Shown: positions 47,555 to 59,000 of the stretch, piece by piece
How the letters are laid out: every line of letters starts with the position of its first letter
Numbering within the stretch: the first letter of the stretch is position 1
Source: Dioscorea cayenensis subsp. rotundata
Taxonomy: Eukaryota > Streptophyta > Magnoliopsida > Dioscoreales > Dioscoreaceae
Direction: 5' to 3'
Length of the DNA stretch: 64,000 nucleotides
Assembly: GCF_009730915.1 (NCBI RefSeq)
Contig: NC_052489.1
Location: 2,693,622 to 2,757,621, forward strand
The notes under the pieces: generated by a model
What the model saw: only the letters and a program-made list of their open reading frames with translations
Told to the model about the DNA's origin: nothing
The model's database searches: none
Translations under genes and position numbers: made by a program

Positions 47555-48240
47555 GTGACGGGAACCTTTCCACATTTAAACTCTTACTCTTACAACGAAT
47601 CGAATGTATTTACATAGTAGACATTGTTATTTTAAACGGATACACCGTAATTAAAATATTTCAACCGATGTTTAAACGATATATGGTATATTTAAACAAT
47701 GAAACGGAAATGTACACAACTACAACGTAAATTAAACAATGAAATGAAACTGAATGAAATTTAACCTCGCTTTTACAATTGAAAAACAAAACAAAATTTA
47801 CATTGAGATATACAAGTCATGTTCTTCGAAAACAAAAACAATGAATTGAATTTGTACAGCTGCCTCCCTCCTTACGATACACGGGTAACATACCTTTAAT
47901 CTGAAATATTCCTAAAGAGAAACATTGTTTCTAAAGAGAAACATTGTAGTATTGATGGGCAACTTTCCATATTTAGTTAAACAATGAGTGCATTTATTTA
48001 AACAAAGATAAGTATTATTTTTAAACGGGTACAATCAGAATTTGAAATATTTAAAACCCGATGTTTAAACGATATATAGTATATTTAAACAATGAAAGTG
48101 AAATGCATACACAATTACAACGTAAATTAAACAACGAAATAAAACCCGAATGGAATTTAACCTCGGTTTACAATTCAAAACAAACAAAAATTTACATTAA
48201 GATATACAAGTCATGTTCTCTCGAACACGAAAACAACGAA
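47555..48240. repeat. tandem duplication, ~400-bp period
   Basis: Segments at about 47555-47850 and 47955-48240 share, in order, CCGATGTTTAAACGATATAT, TATATTTAAACAATGAAA, AACGTAAATTAAACAA, TTTACATT(G/A)AGATATAC and AAGTCATGTTCT. They are rich in TTTAAAC motifs and have no coding potential. Confidence 0.75.
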
Positions 48241-48339
48241 TCAATTTGGTCCCAGACTTTACATTTGAAAAACAAAATTGACGTACCAAGTATAGCTGTG
48301 ATATGTTATTCAAAACAAAATTTAACCCGCTCGTGACGA

Positions 48340-49060
48340 CCACCCTTGTCGCTGACGCCTACCGCCTCCTCCTGTACGCGTAACATACCGTAACTGAGGT
48401 AAGTGAATGTCTGTCACGCGTAGTCAGAATCTCTCACCCGCATGAGATCGCTCGATAAACCGTGATGACGAGATCTGCCGAATCGACGCCTCCTTGTTTT
48501 TGGCGCTCGGGTTTGCCGCACGCAGCTCGGCATTTTCTGTTGCTCGCCGACTGCTTAATCCACATCGGCACACAAAGGCTCTAATAGATTCCACTGGTCG
48601 AGATATGCAAGCTCGTAGCTTAGAATACCCGATTTAAATACCAAATGTATATTAATCTGACATAATTGAAAGAACTTACCATGTCCAATCGAGTCCTTAT
48701 CGCGATCTCTGATACATGAAGAACAACGCCCGTATTCTTGTTTATCATCGTCCGTGACGACGATACATGGAAGCGCCATTCATGATTACCTGAGGGACGA
48801 CAATCTGAACTTCACGCAGGTCAGCGACAAAGATCCCCCGATCATAGCCATAATTGTGTCATGCATCGCCCCGCTTTGACATAAACAGCAAGAGTCGTGA
48901 TGACAGGCGCTCTTGTAAGGATACGACTTCGCCGACTTTTTGTATGACATGACACGAAACGCCCATCACATCATCGAACACTCATCTCCTTCCCCTCAAG
49001 CAGCTGTATAATTTGTCACAGGAAGACATACATGGCTATTCTTCCACACGATGGCTCGAG
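48340..49060 (-). other. GC-richer block, possible Ulp1-protease remnant
   Basis: This minus-strand block lies downstream of the DUF1985-like region, where a Ulp1 (C48) peptidase domain would be expected in a Kaonashi-type MULE. Short pieces such as RDIAIRT-like and LCQINIHLVFK-like sequence can be read, but I cannot align catalytic His, Asp and Cys. Treat as unproven. Confidence 0.3.
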
Positions 49061-49264
49061 GTTAAACGATAACTGTATATAATAAGCACCATATCAGAAA
49101 TATTTAAATGATATTATCAATCATTACATGATATTATATATAATTAAACGATAAGTAGAAAACTTAAATGATAACATAAAGGTATTAAACACTATTAGGA
49201 AATAGTTAAACACTATAAAAAAACCTTTAAACAATATCATAAAAACGTTACACTTACCTCGTCC

Positions 49265-50470
49265 ATGGGAAAGTGCCGAGTAAGATCCTCATCAACTCCC
49301 GTCAGATCTGTTAAGACGACTCAAAGCCAACCCATTTCTTCTTCTTCGAATAAAAGCTCGAGCCGTCCCGCGTCCAATTTTGATCGGGCCTCGATCATCC
49401 TCTCGCTCGCTTCTGGTCTTCATCAAAGATCTTCCTTCACGCTGGGACGATGGCGACAAAGATCAACCGCGTATACATCCTTACATGGTCGTTCTGTCGC
49501 TGGGATCGTGTCTCGGCTCGATGCGGGACGACTCGCCGACAAGATCAACCGGCTAGCATACTCTCTACATGGTTCTTGCTGCGGTGGATCGCTGTCCCCG
49601 CTGGGTCATGCAGATCACTGCCACTCAAGAACTGATCTCGACGATCTTCTCAACCGTGCTATGACAACAAGATCATCGAGACACACCCTTAACTCGTTCT
49701 CGATCTTCGTGGATCGCTGGCCCATCTCGATACCGCATCTCGGCAAAACTGGCTCCACCGTCGACGATTTCATCGAGAAGAGAGTCAACGACCTTCCTCA
49801 ACCGCTGCAAGAACGGCCACATCATCTACGACGTCCCTCCACCGCTCACGGGCCATGTCATCAACTGCGACTGACTCAAGAATAACATCACCACCGATGG
49901 TGTCATGCATTGTTTCATCGTCACCGGCCAGGAGACTGAGGCAAGATTGTTCTCCTCTTTTTCGCAAGTCTCTTCGAATGTGGCCGCCTTTGAACGACCT
50001 TCCCGATGATGTCGCGTCGTCCAACCCGACGCCTGCTCGTCCCGGTGCTTCAGCTTCGAGGACGGCGCAATGGCCATGAACGCCCTTCCAAATACTCCAC
50101 ACGAGCTGATGTCGAGGAAACTCTGGCCATCAATATCTCGGCACGCCTCGCATAAGAGTTATGTGACATCTTCGCCTAACGTCACCGTGGGCCGCCACTC
50201 ACGTGAGGGGCCGCCATGGTCGTGGGACCGCTGCTGTCGGGAGTGGGTTGCTGCAACTCGCCGGGGTAGGGGAGGGCTCTCCCACGGCCGAGGAACGCGT
50301 GCGCGCGGGTCGGGAAGTAGGGAGAATCGGCGGCCCGAGGGCACAAGCACGATGTAGGGGTCGCCTCTCTCATCCCGCCCTCGAGCAAGTGGTTCCTGAG
50401 CAACTGGCATCCATCCGCTCTGTGCCCCAACAAATATTTTCTTCAAAGATTCGCCGAATCCAAATTTTCA
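49265..50470. other. GC-rich MULE cargo of unknown nature
   Basis: A GC-rich block between TTTAAAC-motif regions has open frames on both strands, for example 49265-49885 (+) and 49785-50102 (-). None shows a domain I recognise. By position on the minus strand it may be the low-complexity middle of the DUF1985/Ulp1-type gene. Confidence 0.35.
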
Positions 50471-50699
50471 GAAACTAACATATGTAAACCAAACAATTTC
50501 AAATGAGATCATTCATTTTAAACTATAAAAACTATATTTAAACAGAGTGTTTATATATTTAAAACGTTATAGAATATAATTAAACGGAGAACAAAAATAT
50601 TTAAAACCAAGATTTGAATAAGAGTTAAACTCAGAATACTAAAGTTAAACGCTTAAATAAAATGTTTAAAACATTAAAGACTTATGTTAAACATCAGTC

Positions 50700-51480
50700 C
50701 ATGATTTATTACCCTCTTTTCCATCGAGCGACGACTAAGCTCGCTTTTCACCGCCGCTTGCTTCCCTGAAGTACTTTCACCGTAGCACAAAGATCCTTGG
50801 GATCTCGCTAAACGGACTTTCTTCCCCTGCTCCCGGCCACCAGAAAACCAGCACGCTAAGCGCGACCGAGCAACCCCTTTAACGCACTCTCGTGTCAGGG
50901 TCTTCTTCCCACAGATCTATCTCGCACCCTGCGCCGCCATGGAATATCCTCCATAAGCCACTTGCCGCGCGCGCCCACGCCAGATCGCCTCCCACGGCCG
51001 GTAGATCATCGACGTAATCAACGCATCCAGCTCGAACCGAGCACTGATGTATTTTGGGAAGAGGATCGTCCCCCATGAGGTACACCATCGTGAGTTTGAC
51101 AAAAATTATCTTCTTCTCCCTCTCGTCGAACAAGTCTGCACCTGCAGTGCCTCGATGGAGTCTCCTGTCTCTCGTAGGTCTTGATAGATACCGCCCTTCG
51201 AACGCCGACCGTTTTTCTTCTTCCGAAAGACCATCGCTGCCGCCATCGCAACGCACTCAAGAACGAGGGCCACATCTCGAGGTCTCGAAAACTCAAGCAG
51301 TTTTCCCGATCCTCGAATTTATCGTGCGACCATCGCACTTTTTGCAAAAAAGAGAATCAAGAAGGGCCCTTTCTGGTATATGGCTTCCACCTCAAATCAA
51401 CGCCGCAAACGGGTGTCCTTCGAATAATCTCCCAAAGGTCGAGGGCCATGTTAACTTTCAATTCAGCCCTAAGGTCTCCA
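50700..51480 (-). pseudogene. DUF1985-like (Ulp1-associated) gene remnant
   Basis: The minus-strand frame 51256-50879 contains LFDEREKKIIFVKLTMVYLM, then DDPLPKIHQ, VDYVDDLPAVGGDLAWARA and LWEEDPDTRVR. This block order (a hydrophobic VYLM-type stretch, then DD, then a W-G/AR motif) fits the DUF1985 domain found beside Ulp1-type C48 proteases in plant transposons. A second frame at 51102-50917 overlaps it, suggesting an indel within the domain. Upstream sequence to about 51480 continues in other frames. Confidence 0.55.
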
Positions 51481-51839
51481 CAACCGGTCAAATAGCAACG
51501 CCCATTAACTAGGTCGACCGCCATAATCACAAGCCTCGCGATAATAACAACACATTCAACACGCAGATTGACAAAAAGTTTAAGCTTTTGAAAATATAAG
51601 GTTTTAAACCTAGAACTCTCGCTTATTAAATGTAGATATAAAATGTTAAATGAGACCCATTTTGTTAAAACGAGACGAGAATACTTTTAAACAGAGACAA
51701 CAAATGTTAAACTCAGAACATCTCATTTCTTAAACGCCAACCCTCATTTAGTAAAATCGCAACCATATCAAACGAAAGTGGGAAATGTACATTATAAATA
51801 TTACACAAATCATAACAATCGAAAAACTATTTCGAGAGC

Positions 51840-52030
51840 GATACATACTGAAAAATACAAAACAAAACAAAACCCCTAGCCGAGAAATCTCCCCGCAGAC
51901 TAACAAAACCCCCAAACCGAGAAATCCCCCTCGCAGACTTCAATATCTTCCAACAAAAACAGTGAGCACAAAACAAAACCGAAAAAAATCTTTCTTTGTA
52001 GAATGTAATGCTTAACATAAAACCATACTC
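51840..52030. repeat. direct repeat shared with 42800-42960
   Basis: Right-hand copy of the CCTAGCCGA / GCAGACTTCAATATC repeat, in the same orientation as the copy at 42800-42960. Confidence 0.65.
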
Positions 52031-52481
52031 AATACCTTAGATCAGAAACTCACGAAACGCCAACTAGTCACAGGGGACTTCTCCTTCGAGATATCGGTGG
52101 AAAAGGAAAAAGTCATGAAATGCTAATTACAGAGGCTTCACGCAGAGATAACTTCGGAGATGCATCGAAATGGAAAAGTCAAGACGTGAGTCGAGAAAAG
52201 CAAAGTAAACTGCCCCAATAAATTGGCCTCCTGGGTTACCCCTACGGAAAACCGCCCACCTCCTCTCAAATCGCCGAGATGGTCAGGCTACCACGACTCC
52301 CCCATGCAGGGCATTTTCGTCCAAAAATTTGAAACTCACCCGCTCACATCCGCTACAGTGGTCTGGGGGTTTGAAAAACATGACTTTTAAAAATGAGGGG
52401 TTTTGTGATCGAGAAACTAATCTGTGTTTTTGGAATTTTACAAACTTAAAGGGTTTTTTTGGCAATTTCCACTAATTTTAA

Positions 52482-53047
52482 ATTTAAGTTGCTTTTCTCC
52501 TCCCAAAAAAACCACTCAAACCAAATAATTAAATAAAATGATAGCTTTAAATCATGCGATAAAGACATTTTTCGTAAGTGAGAAGTATGCTAGTATGTAG
52601 CTCCAACGCCCATGATATATATATCTTTATCTTTATTTGCACTGTCAAAATTTATATAAACCCCTGCTTTTTTTAAACAGGGTAATGGTTCATGGTGGAG
52701 GTAAAAAAAAAAAAAACTAAACAAGTGTCTTTGGTGAATGGGTTAATTATTACAAATATCATATTAACGTTCTATTTTTTTCAAGGCTGGTATTTTGCTT
52801 TCCAGTTCATTCTACTTAAGCTAAACCCGACACATGGCATTGCGTGCTTTAATACACAGTGAAAATTACACCAAATTACAGACAACACACGTGCGACATA
52901 TATAGCGTTTTCATTATTCCGTCGGAACAATATATCACATTCTCGTTTTTTGCTCTTTCCTCTTCGTTCTTGGTCTCCAAAACCCTCTCAAAACCCTTCC
53001 ATTTTTCTCGCTCAAAAAGGCCTTCGTTTTCTCTCTATCGAAATCCC
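52482..53047 (+). promoter_or_regulatory. OM64 upstream region with TATA box
   Basis: AT-rich DNA lies between the MULE and the OM64 gene. ATATATAG near 52897-52904 is a good TATA box, about 150 bp before the expected start codon. A CT-rich leader follows. The MULE right end lies about 425 bp upstream of the TATA box. Confidence 0.5.
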
Positions 53048-56000
53048 CCGGCGTCGAAGCTGGAGCTCTCCAAGCACGCGAAGCTGGGGAGGATCGCGGT
53101 CCCCTCGAGCGCCAGGACATGGATCGTCATCGGGATCAGTGTCGCCGGGGTCCTCATCCTCGCTGAGGCAGCCCGCCGTCATCACCGGCGGAGGGGATTG
53201 CCCAGAGATTCAAAGGATTTCGGGGCTTTCATCGAGCGCTTTGAACTTGCACCTTATCCCCAACCACCTCTCCCAGCTGCCCGCCTTTCCCTCTCTGGCC
53301 TCTCCTTTGCCGTCTCCGACAAGTGGGTGGATTTTTCTCATTTATTTTTGGTGATTTGCTTGGTTTGATTTGATTTTATTGGTTTCTTGTGGTTAGTTTT
53401 GATGTAAAGGAGTTTGTTTCTGGGTTCGGGAACCCGGACTGGAAGAGGACGCACGAGCCAGCGAAGGAGACGGCGTTTGTTGTCACATTGATGCTGAAAA
53501 ATGGGGCTACCTGTGTTGGAAGGACGATCATGGATGAGTTGGGATTTGGGTGGGTGATCTTTGTTCCATATGATCTTTTTTATTCTTTTTGACGAACAAT
53601 GTCATCCTTTTGCTACATTTTATTTGATTGTCTTTTATGCTTTGATCAGTCTTGGGTTTTGTTGGTGATTTGGGTTGATGCTTTTCAATATAATGGTTTA
53701 TTGTACTGGTCTTGGGGTAATTCTTTTGGATACAGAATCTCTGGTACTCTTTTTGGATTGAGAGAATCGAGAGAAGGGAACAAGGAGGAATTGCTTCTAA
53801 TTGATTTAACATGGATGTCCTTGTCAACGGCTTCCTTTTTCTTGATTCTCGAGTCCATATGTTTTTAAAAGCAATGTTTTTTTGGCTCACATTCTATGCT
53901 GCATTTGTGTTATCAATGAGGTATAATTTTGGGAAGCACACTTAGCAAAGTGATGTCACTTATATTTTGGTATATTTAGCTGTTTCCCTTGAATGATGTT
54001 CCTTTCCAAAATGTTTTACCTCCATAAGATGCTCTGCTTCCAATGATATTGACTTCAAAGGAAAAGGTATCTAGTCAATATTGATTTGTTTAACTCTTTG
54101 TTACAGAGTCACAGGTGAGAATTTACACTATGGAACTCCAATCAATCCAGAACTACCATCTCATATCCCCGGAGGTTCATCAAGTGGATCTGCAGTGGCT
54201 GTTGCTGCCGGACTGGTTGATTTTGCGCTCAGTACGTGCTTGGATTTATATGGATATTATAGAATCACTTACCTTATCATGTTTGGTCCATATCTGAATG
54301 ACTGAATATTGACCTTGATGGGAGCAACCAAGATCTCCCACTGGGGGGCATTATCTGCTTGCTCAAATTTTTATCTGCTCAGCATTCTTGATAGTTAGAT
54401 CATAGACGACTGAAGTGATCTAGATGGTTTTGTTTTACATCTCGTTCTTTGTCCTATATCTGCGTTTCATAGAGATATTGCCTATCTAAGGCATTTGTAC
54501 ATAACTACGTTTGTCCTGATTGTGATTTTCAATGACTCATATATAACAAAACTGCATTTCTACTGAAAATTGAACTAGAAATACGACAAACACTTTCCAT
54601 GGGTGAGCTGCGGTGTTGCTATCTACCCCAGAACCATGCTTTAGCATGTGGTTGGATATAAACTTGTTTAAGTTCAAATAATGACTGGATTGCAAAAGCA
54701 GTTCTCATAAAATAAATTAAGAAATCTGCATGTATCTTATTTTGGTAGTTATAATCATCCTTGGTTACTAATCTTGAGTCTCAATGCTTTAATTCTTTGA
54801 ATCTTTACTTTGGTGTTCTCTTTTGTTTCCATTATTAGTAAGTCCAGGTAGCCACTGCACATTTATCGTTCTATGTTATCACATATATGCTGTGATTTAG
54901 TTGTAAATACTTTGTCTTTTCTTGATTTAATTGAATGTACTTTGTTTCTCCTTCAGAGTGCAGGTCGTAGTAACAAATTTATCCAAAAAAGGAATTTCTT
55001 TCCAACTCTTCTGTTTTTGTAATTGTATTTAAGCTGCTTTTTGCAATGTGATGAAAACTGCCTATGGTGTCTTTTCGGCACTTGGCATGGAACATTGTTT
55101 CTACAATGCCCATTTATATATATGACTCATCTATGTTTGTGTAGGTTCTGATACAACTGGATGTGTGAGGATCCCAGCATCCTTTTGCGGAATATTTGGC
55201 TTCCGACCTTCTCATGGTGTTGTAAAGACTATTGGGCTTCTGACAAACACGCAAAGTTTAGATACTATTGGTGAGTGACGAATCACCATTACAGTTACTC
55301 TATTCAGTTTTTACGATTGATAAATTTTTTTGTGTTTTGTCGGTTGTTAATGTAATTACGCATACTTCCAATTCGCAGCTTTTGATACATCTGTAAGCAT
55401 TTTTATGTGATAATGCGATGTGCTTCTCATTGCTAAATTTTTGTTGTTGTTCTATTGTTGAAACATGTTAGAAGATAAGCATGGTTGCCAAATTTCCTAG
55501 CCTGTTTATGGTACTCTATTAACCTCTATCTATCCATAGCTAATGTTGGCCGGCTCTTTTATAAAAGCTGATCAGGATATCAAACTTGGATTTATTTTTC
55601 AAGTATTAATTCAATGCTCAGAGTAACCTCAATCCATTGTTGGAACTTGTTGACGAGAGATCCTGCAAGCATATCATTGTTTGTGCTGTATATAACTCGT
55701 GTGCCAATTCCCTGTAGATACATTAACTTTATAGGCATTTTTCCTCACATCTGACCAATGATGGGAGAAATTTGCTTCCAATCTGTTTTTGTTTTGTTTG
55801 TAGCCTCTCTAAGTTCTGGGGTTCAGAGCCCATTTCAGGTTAGGGACTTTTTTGGTTACCTAGTAGTGGGTGTTAGTGAAGTTCACTTACTAAACTTATT
55901 ACCCAAATTCAGCATTCCAATCAACAAATGAATTGACCACAAGTCAAAATGTTGGCTTTCTAACACATTGTGAGCTTGTAAAGGGTGAGTGTCTAACTTA

Positions 56001-59000
56001 AGACCAATTATTTTTACCTTCAACCTGATTTTGTAAAATTGATTGAGGGCTCAAAGAAAGCGTGATCCTTACGTCCATGGAAGTCATTTTAGTTGATCTA
56101 TTTTGGACTTCAATTGAGTTGCTAGCCAAGTCTATGCAAAGTTCGGTATATTTTAACGTCTGGTTTGGCTTTTGGTTTAGATCTTAAAAAAAAAAAAAAA
56201 ATTCAAATTTCAGGCCCAAGTTCAGCTTAAAACTAAAAATAAGCCTATAATTCGTATTTTTGGGACTGGGATTACAGTTAATTTTGGGCCAACCAATCCA
56301 AACCTTAAAATAATACTATTTACATTATTATAGTTGCAAGTCAACCAATAAAATAGCTGAGATAGATATTATTTTTCCACTTGTATCTAACCAATCAAGC
56401 ACAATTGTAAGTTTATAATGATGTATTTGTACTCACATGTGAATCCACTTACATTACAAACCCATTTACTTCAAATCAAGCAGCCCCTTTGTGGATTCAT
56501 ATTTGGCCATGCTTCTACTTGTAGTGATACAGATTGTTGGATTGCTTAATTATTTTTATTTTGTACTATGTATGTTTCTGTATGTGGTATGTTGTACCAG
56601 AACTCTGCTCTCTTGCATCTTTCGAATGGTATTGTGCGTCATTAATGCATTTTAGACTTAATGTGAAAGCATATTATTTCCCCCACGTAACATAAGAGAA
56701 ATGTGAGAAAAATGTAATAAAGGTGTGCTGTTATTAGTTTTTAAAAAGACCTTGAATTATGTTGCTGTTGTGACCGTGATGAATGTTTGTCATGCAAGTC
56801 TTAGTAGTTCTGCTTCAGGCTATAATCTCTTCTTCTCTATGTATTGCAAAAGCTTCTAGAAGATATTTGGATTTTAGTGTTTGTGTTTTTCCTGGAGAAT
56901 TTCTTTAAAAAAGCTCTCAAATTTGTTTCTTTCTGAAGGCTTTTTCTTTCTCTTTTTTCTACATTGTAAGAATTGAAGCATGTGTCATAAACTGTTTTTG
57001 AACTTGTTGCTGAATATAAGGAGCATTTTGATGGTCAATGGTGGATGTGGGTTTTGTAGTACAAATTAATGACAATAGAAGACACTTGATAGAAACTGAA
57101 AGCCATGGCAAACACAACTTTGGCCGACTATGAAGTCTACCTTGCACAAATTGTCATTTTTGACTATCTAATTATGCATGCGCAATTCCATTTTTTAGTT
57201 TCAAACAATCCCTTTTTTTTTTCCTTTATCATAATTCCATATTAACATTTGTTTCCATCATTTGAGAAATATTCCAGGATTGTTAGCTAGAGACCCTTTT
57301 ATCTTACATCGTGTTGGGACCATTTTATTACAAGCAACTTCTGGGGGCCCAAGGCGTGAAAGGCGCTTGATCTTTGTTGATGATTGCTTTCAGTTTTCTA
57401 AGGTTCCTAAACAGAAAACGTTGCATGTTGTGCGCAAAGCTGCTGAAAAATTATCAGGATGTAAGTTTGATATGCTTACGCAAGTTCTGTTCTAATTGGA
57501 GGGTGAGGTGCAAAGGGATTTATTGATTTATGACCTAATTTTTGCCGACTCTATTGGTTGTGCAGACCAGGTGCCGCAACATATGAATATTGGTCAGTAT
57601 ATTGCTTCTAATGTACCAAGTTTAAAGGGATTTAATGAGCCATCTGTGTTAAAACAAGGAAAATCTACTTTTAATGCTCTCTCAAAGGTTATGGTATTAC
57701 TGCAAAGGTGTGTTTACAAGTTATTTTTGATGTGATAGCCCATATTTCCATCTCATTTGCCTATATGTGATGTGATTTTCCTTGAGAGATGTTTGTTTTG
57801 TTATTGGTAGCAGCAAATCTAAATTGTTTCAAGTTTTTTTAAGACAAGTGATTGAAACGAGGCCAATTATCCTATTTATAGTCTTGTGATCATCAGTTAC
57901 CACTTGCTTGTGAGATTCGATACAGTCCAGTTGTTCTCAGTGATTAGATAATTTGTATTGTGTAGGCTTGTTGCAATGTCTGAAGCATCTGTCCAAAAGC
58001 AAGTTTCTGATAAAAAGGTCAAACCATCATTATTTACTTCATTATTCACCTTCTGTTGCACCTTCTAAATATGAGTGTGTAGCAGGAACTATTATCCAAA
58101 GAAACAAAATATAGCAACCAAAGCATTTTTTTGGGTTGTAATGTCTTTTCCTTCTGTTCTCCTGTCATGGACAACTTAAGAAAATAATGCCTTTATTCTG
58201 ACCTTATTCACTATCAATTCCATCGACTTTTATCAAATGACATTAATTACTTGAGCTGAAAAGTGTTGACTTTGATGGGAAGAATTGCATAGCTTCTGTT
58301 ATCAGTGATAATACATGCACTGCAGTATCTTGACCTTTTATGTGAAGAATTTTGATTTTCTCTCTTCACAGAGGGGGTCTTGTTTTCCCTTCTTAGATGA
58401 TCTCTATCTTTCCAACTTACATTTAGTAGTATGCAGTTGCCAATTAGCATATGCAACCATTTGTCTCCAATTACTAAATGCTAGCTTTGCTTTAAGAATT
58501 GTATGCATTAGACCACCTTTAATTTCCTTGTAATTGTGAATCTATGTATGGAATCTGGCTGCTGTAGATGGGTACTTTTGTCATTTTATCCTGATGATTT
58601 ATTCATATATTTGATGCTTATGGTATACAGTACATGTGAAAGATTTGGCTTGCATTGCTTATTCTTGAAGTTCTCTCAATCAAAACCTTTTTTTTTTTTC
58701 ACTATTTTGTCACACCCTGACAGATGTTTGATAAATATCCGTTGCAGATATGAGTTCAGAATGAATCATGCGGGATGGTTTAACTCTGTAAAGCCTAGGA
58801 TAGGTCTTGATATCTCTACTCAAGTGCTTGGAGCAATTAATTCATCATGTGAAGATATTAAATCTTTGTATAAAGTTCGGACAGAACTACGAGCTGCCCT
58901 AAAAAGCCTTACCAAGGTATTCATATGTTAATTGCAATTATGGATGGTATTTTCAGTACCTGTCATACTTTTTTTTCCTAGATTGTTAGTCATCAAGTCA

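Larger units (their letters stand above)
41092..52472. mobile_element. 11.4-kb Mutator-like element (MULE) with perfect 9-bp TSD and complex cargo
   Basis: The flanks TAATTTTAA at 41083-41091 and 52473-52481 are identical 9-bp target-site duplications, the length typical of Mutator transposases. The ends start GGGAAAATTACTG on the left and, inverted, GTGGAAATTGCCA on the right. They align imperfectly over about 50 bp, so the terminal inverted repeats are diverged. The interior is more GC-rich than its surroundings. It carries a decayed MuDR-type transposase (+), a partial transposase copy, a DUF1985/Ulp1-type remnant (-), two long hairpins, and arrays of TTTAAAC-like motifs. The pairing of transposase and Ulp1-type gene recalls the Kaonashi (KI-MULE) type described in plants. 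The coding frames are full of small indels, so this copy is not autonomous. Confidence 0.88.

Noticed and set aside
49265..49885. 206-codon plus-strand frame as a real gene
   Set aside because: Lies in GC-rich decayed MULE cargo with long frames on both strands; no domain and biased Ser/Arg composition.
57966..58017. Including this segment as a coding exon of OM64
   Set aside because: It ends in phase 0, so the next exon would read ATA TGA; skipping it gives an uninterrupted, family-like sequence (RYEFRMNH).
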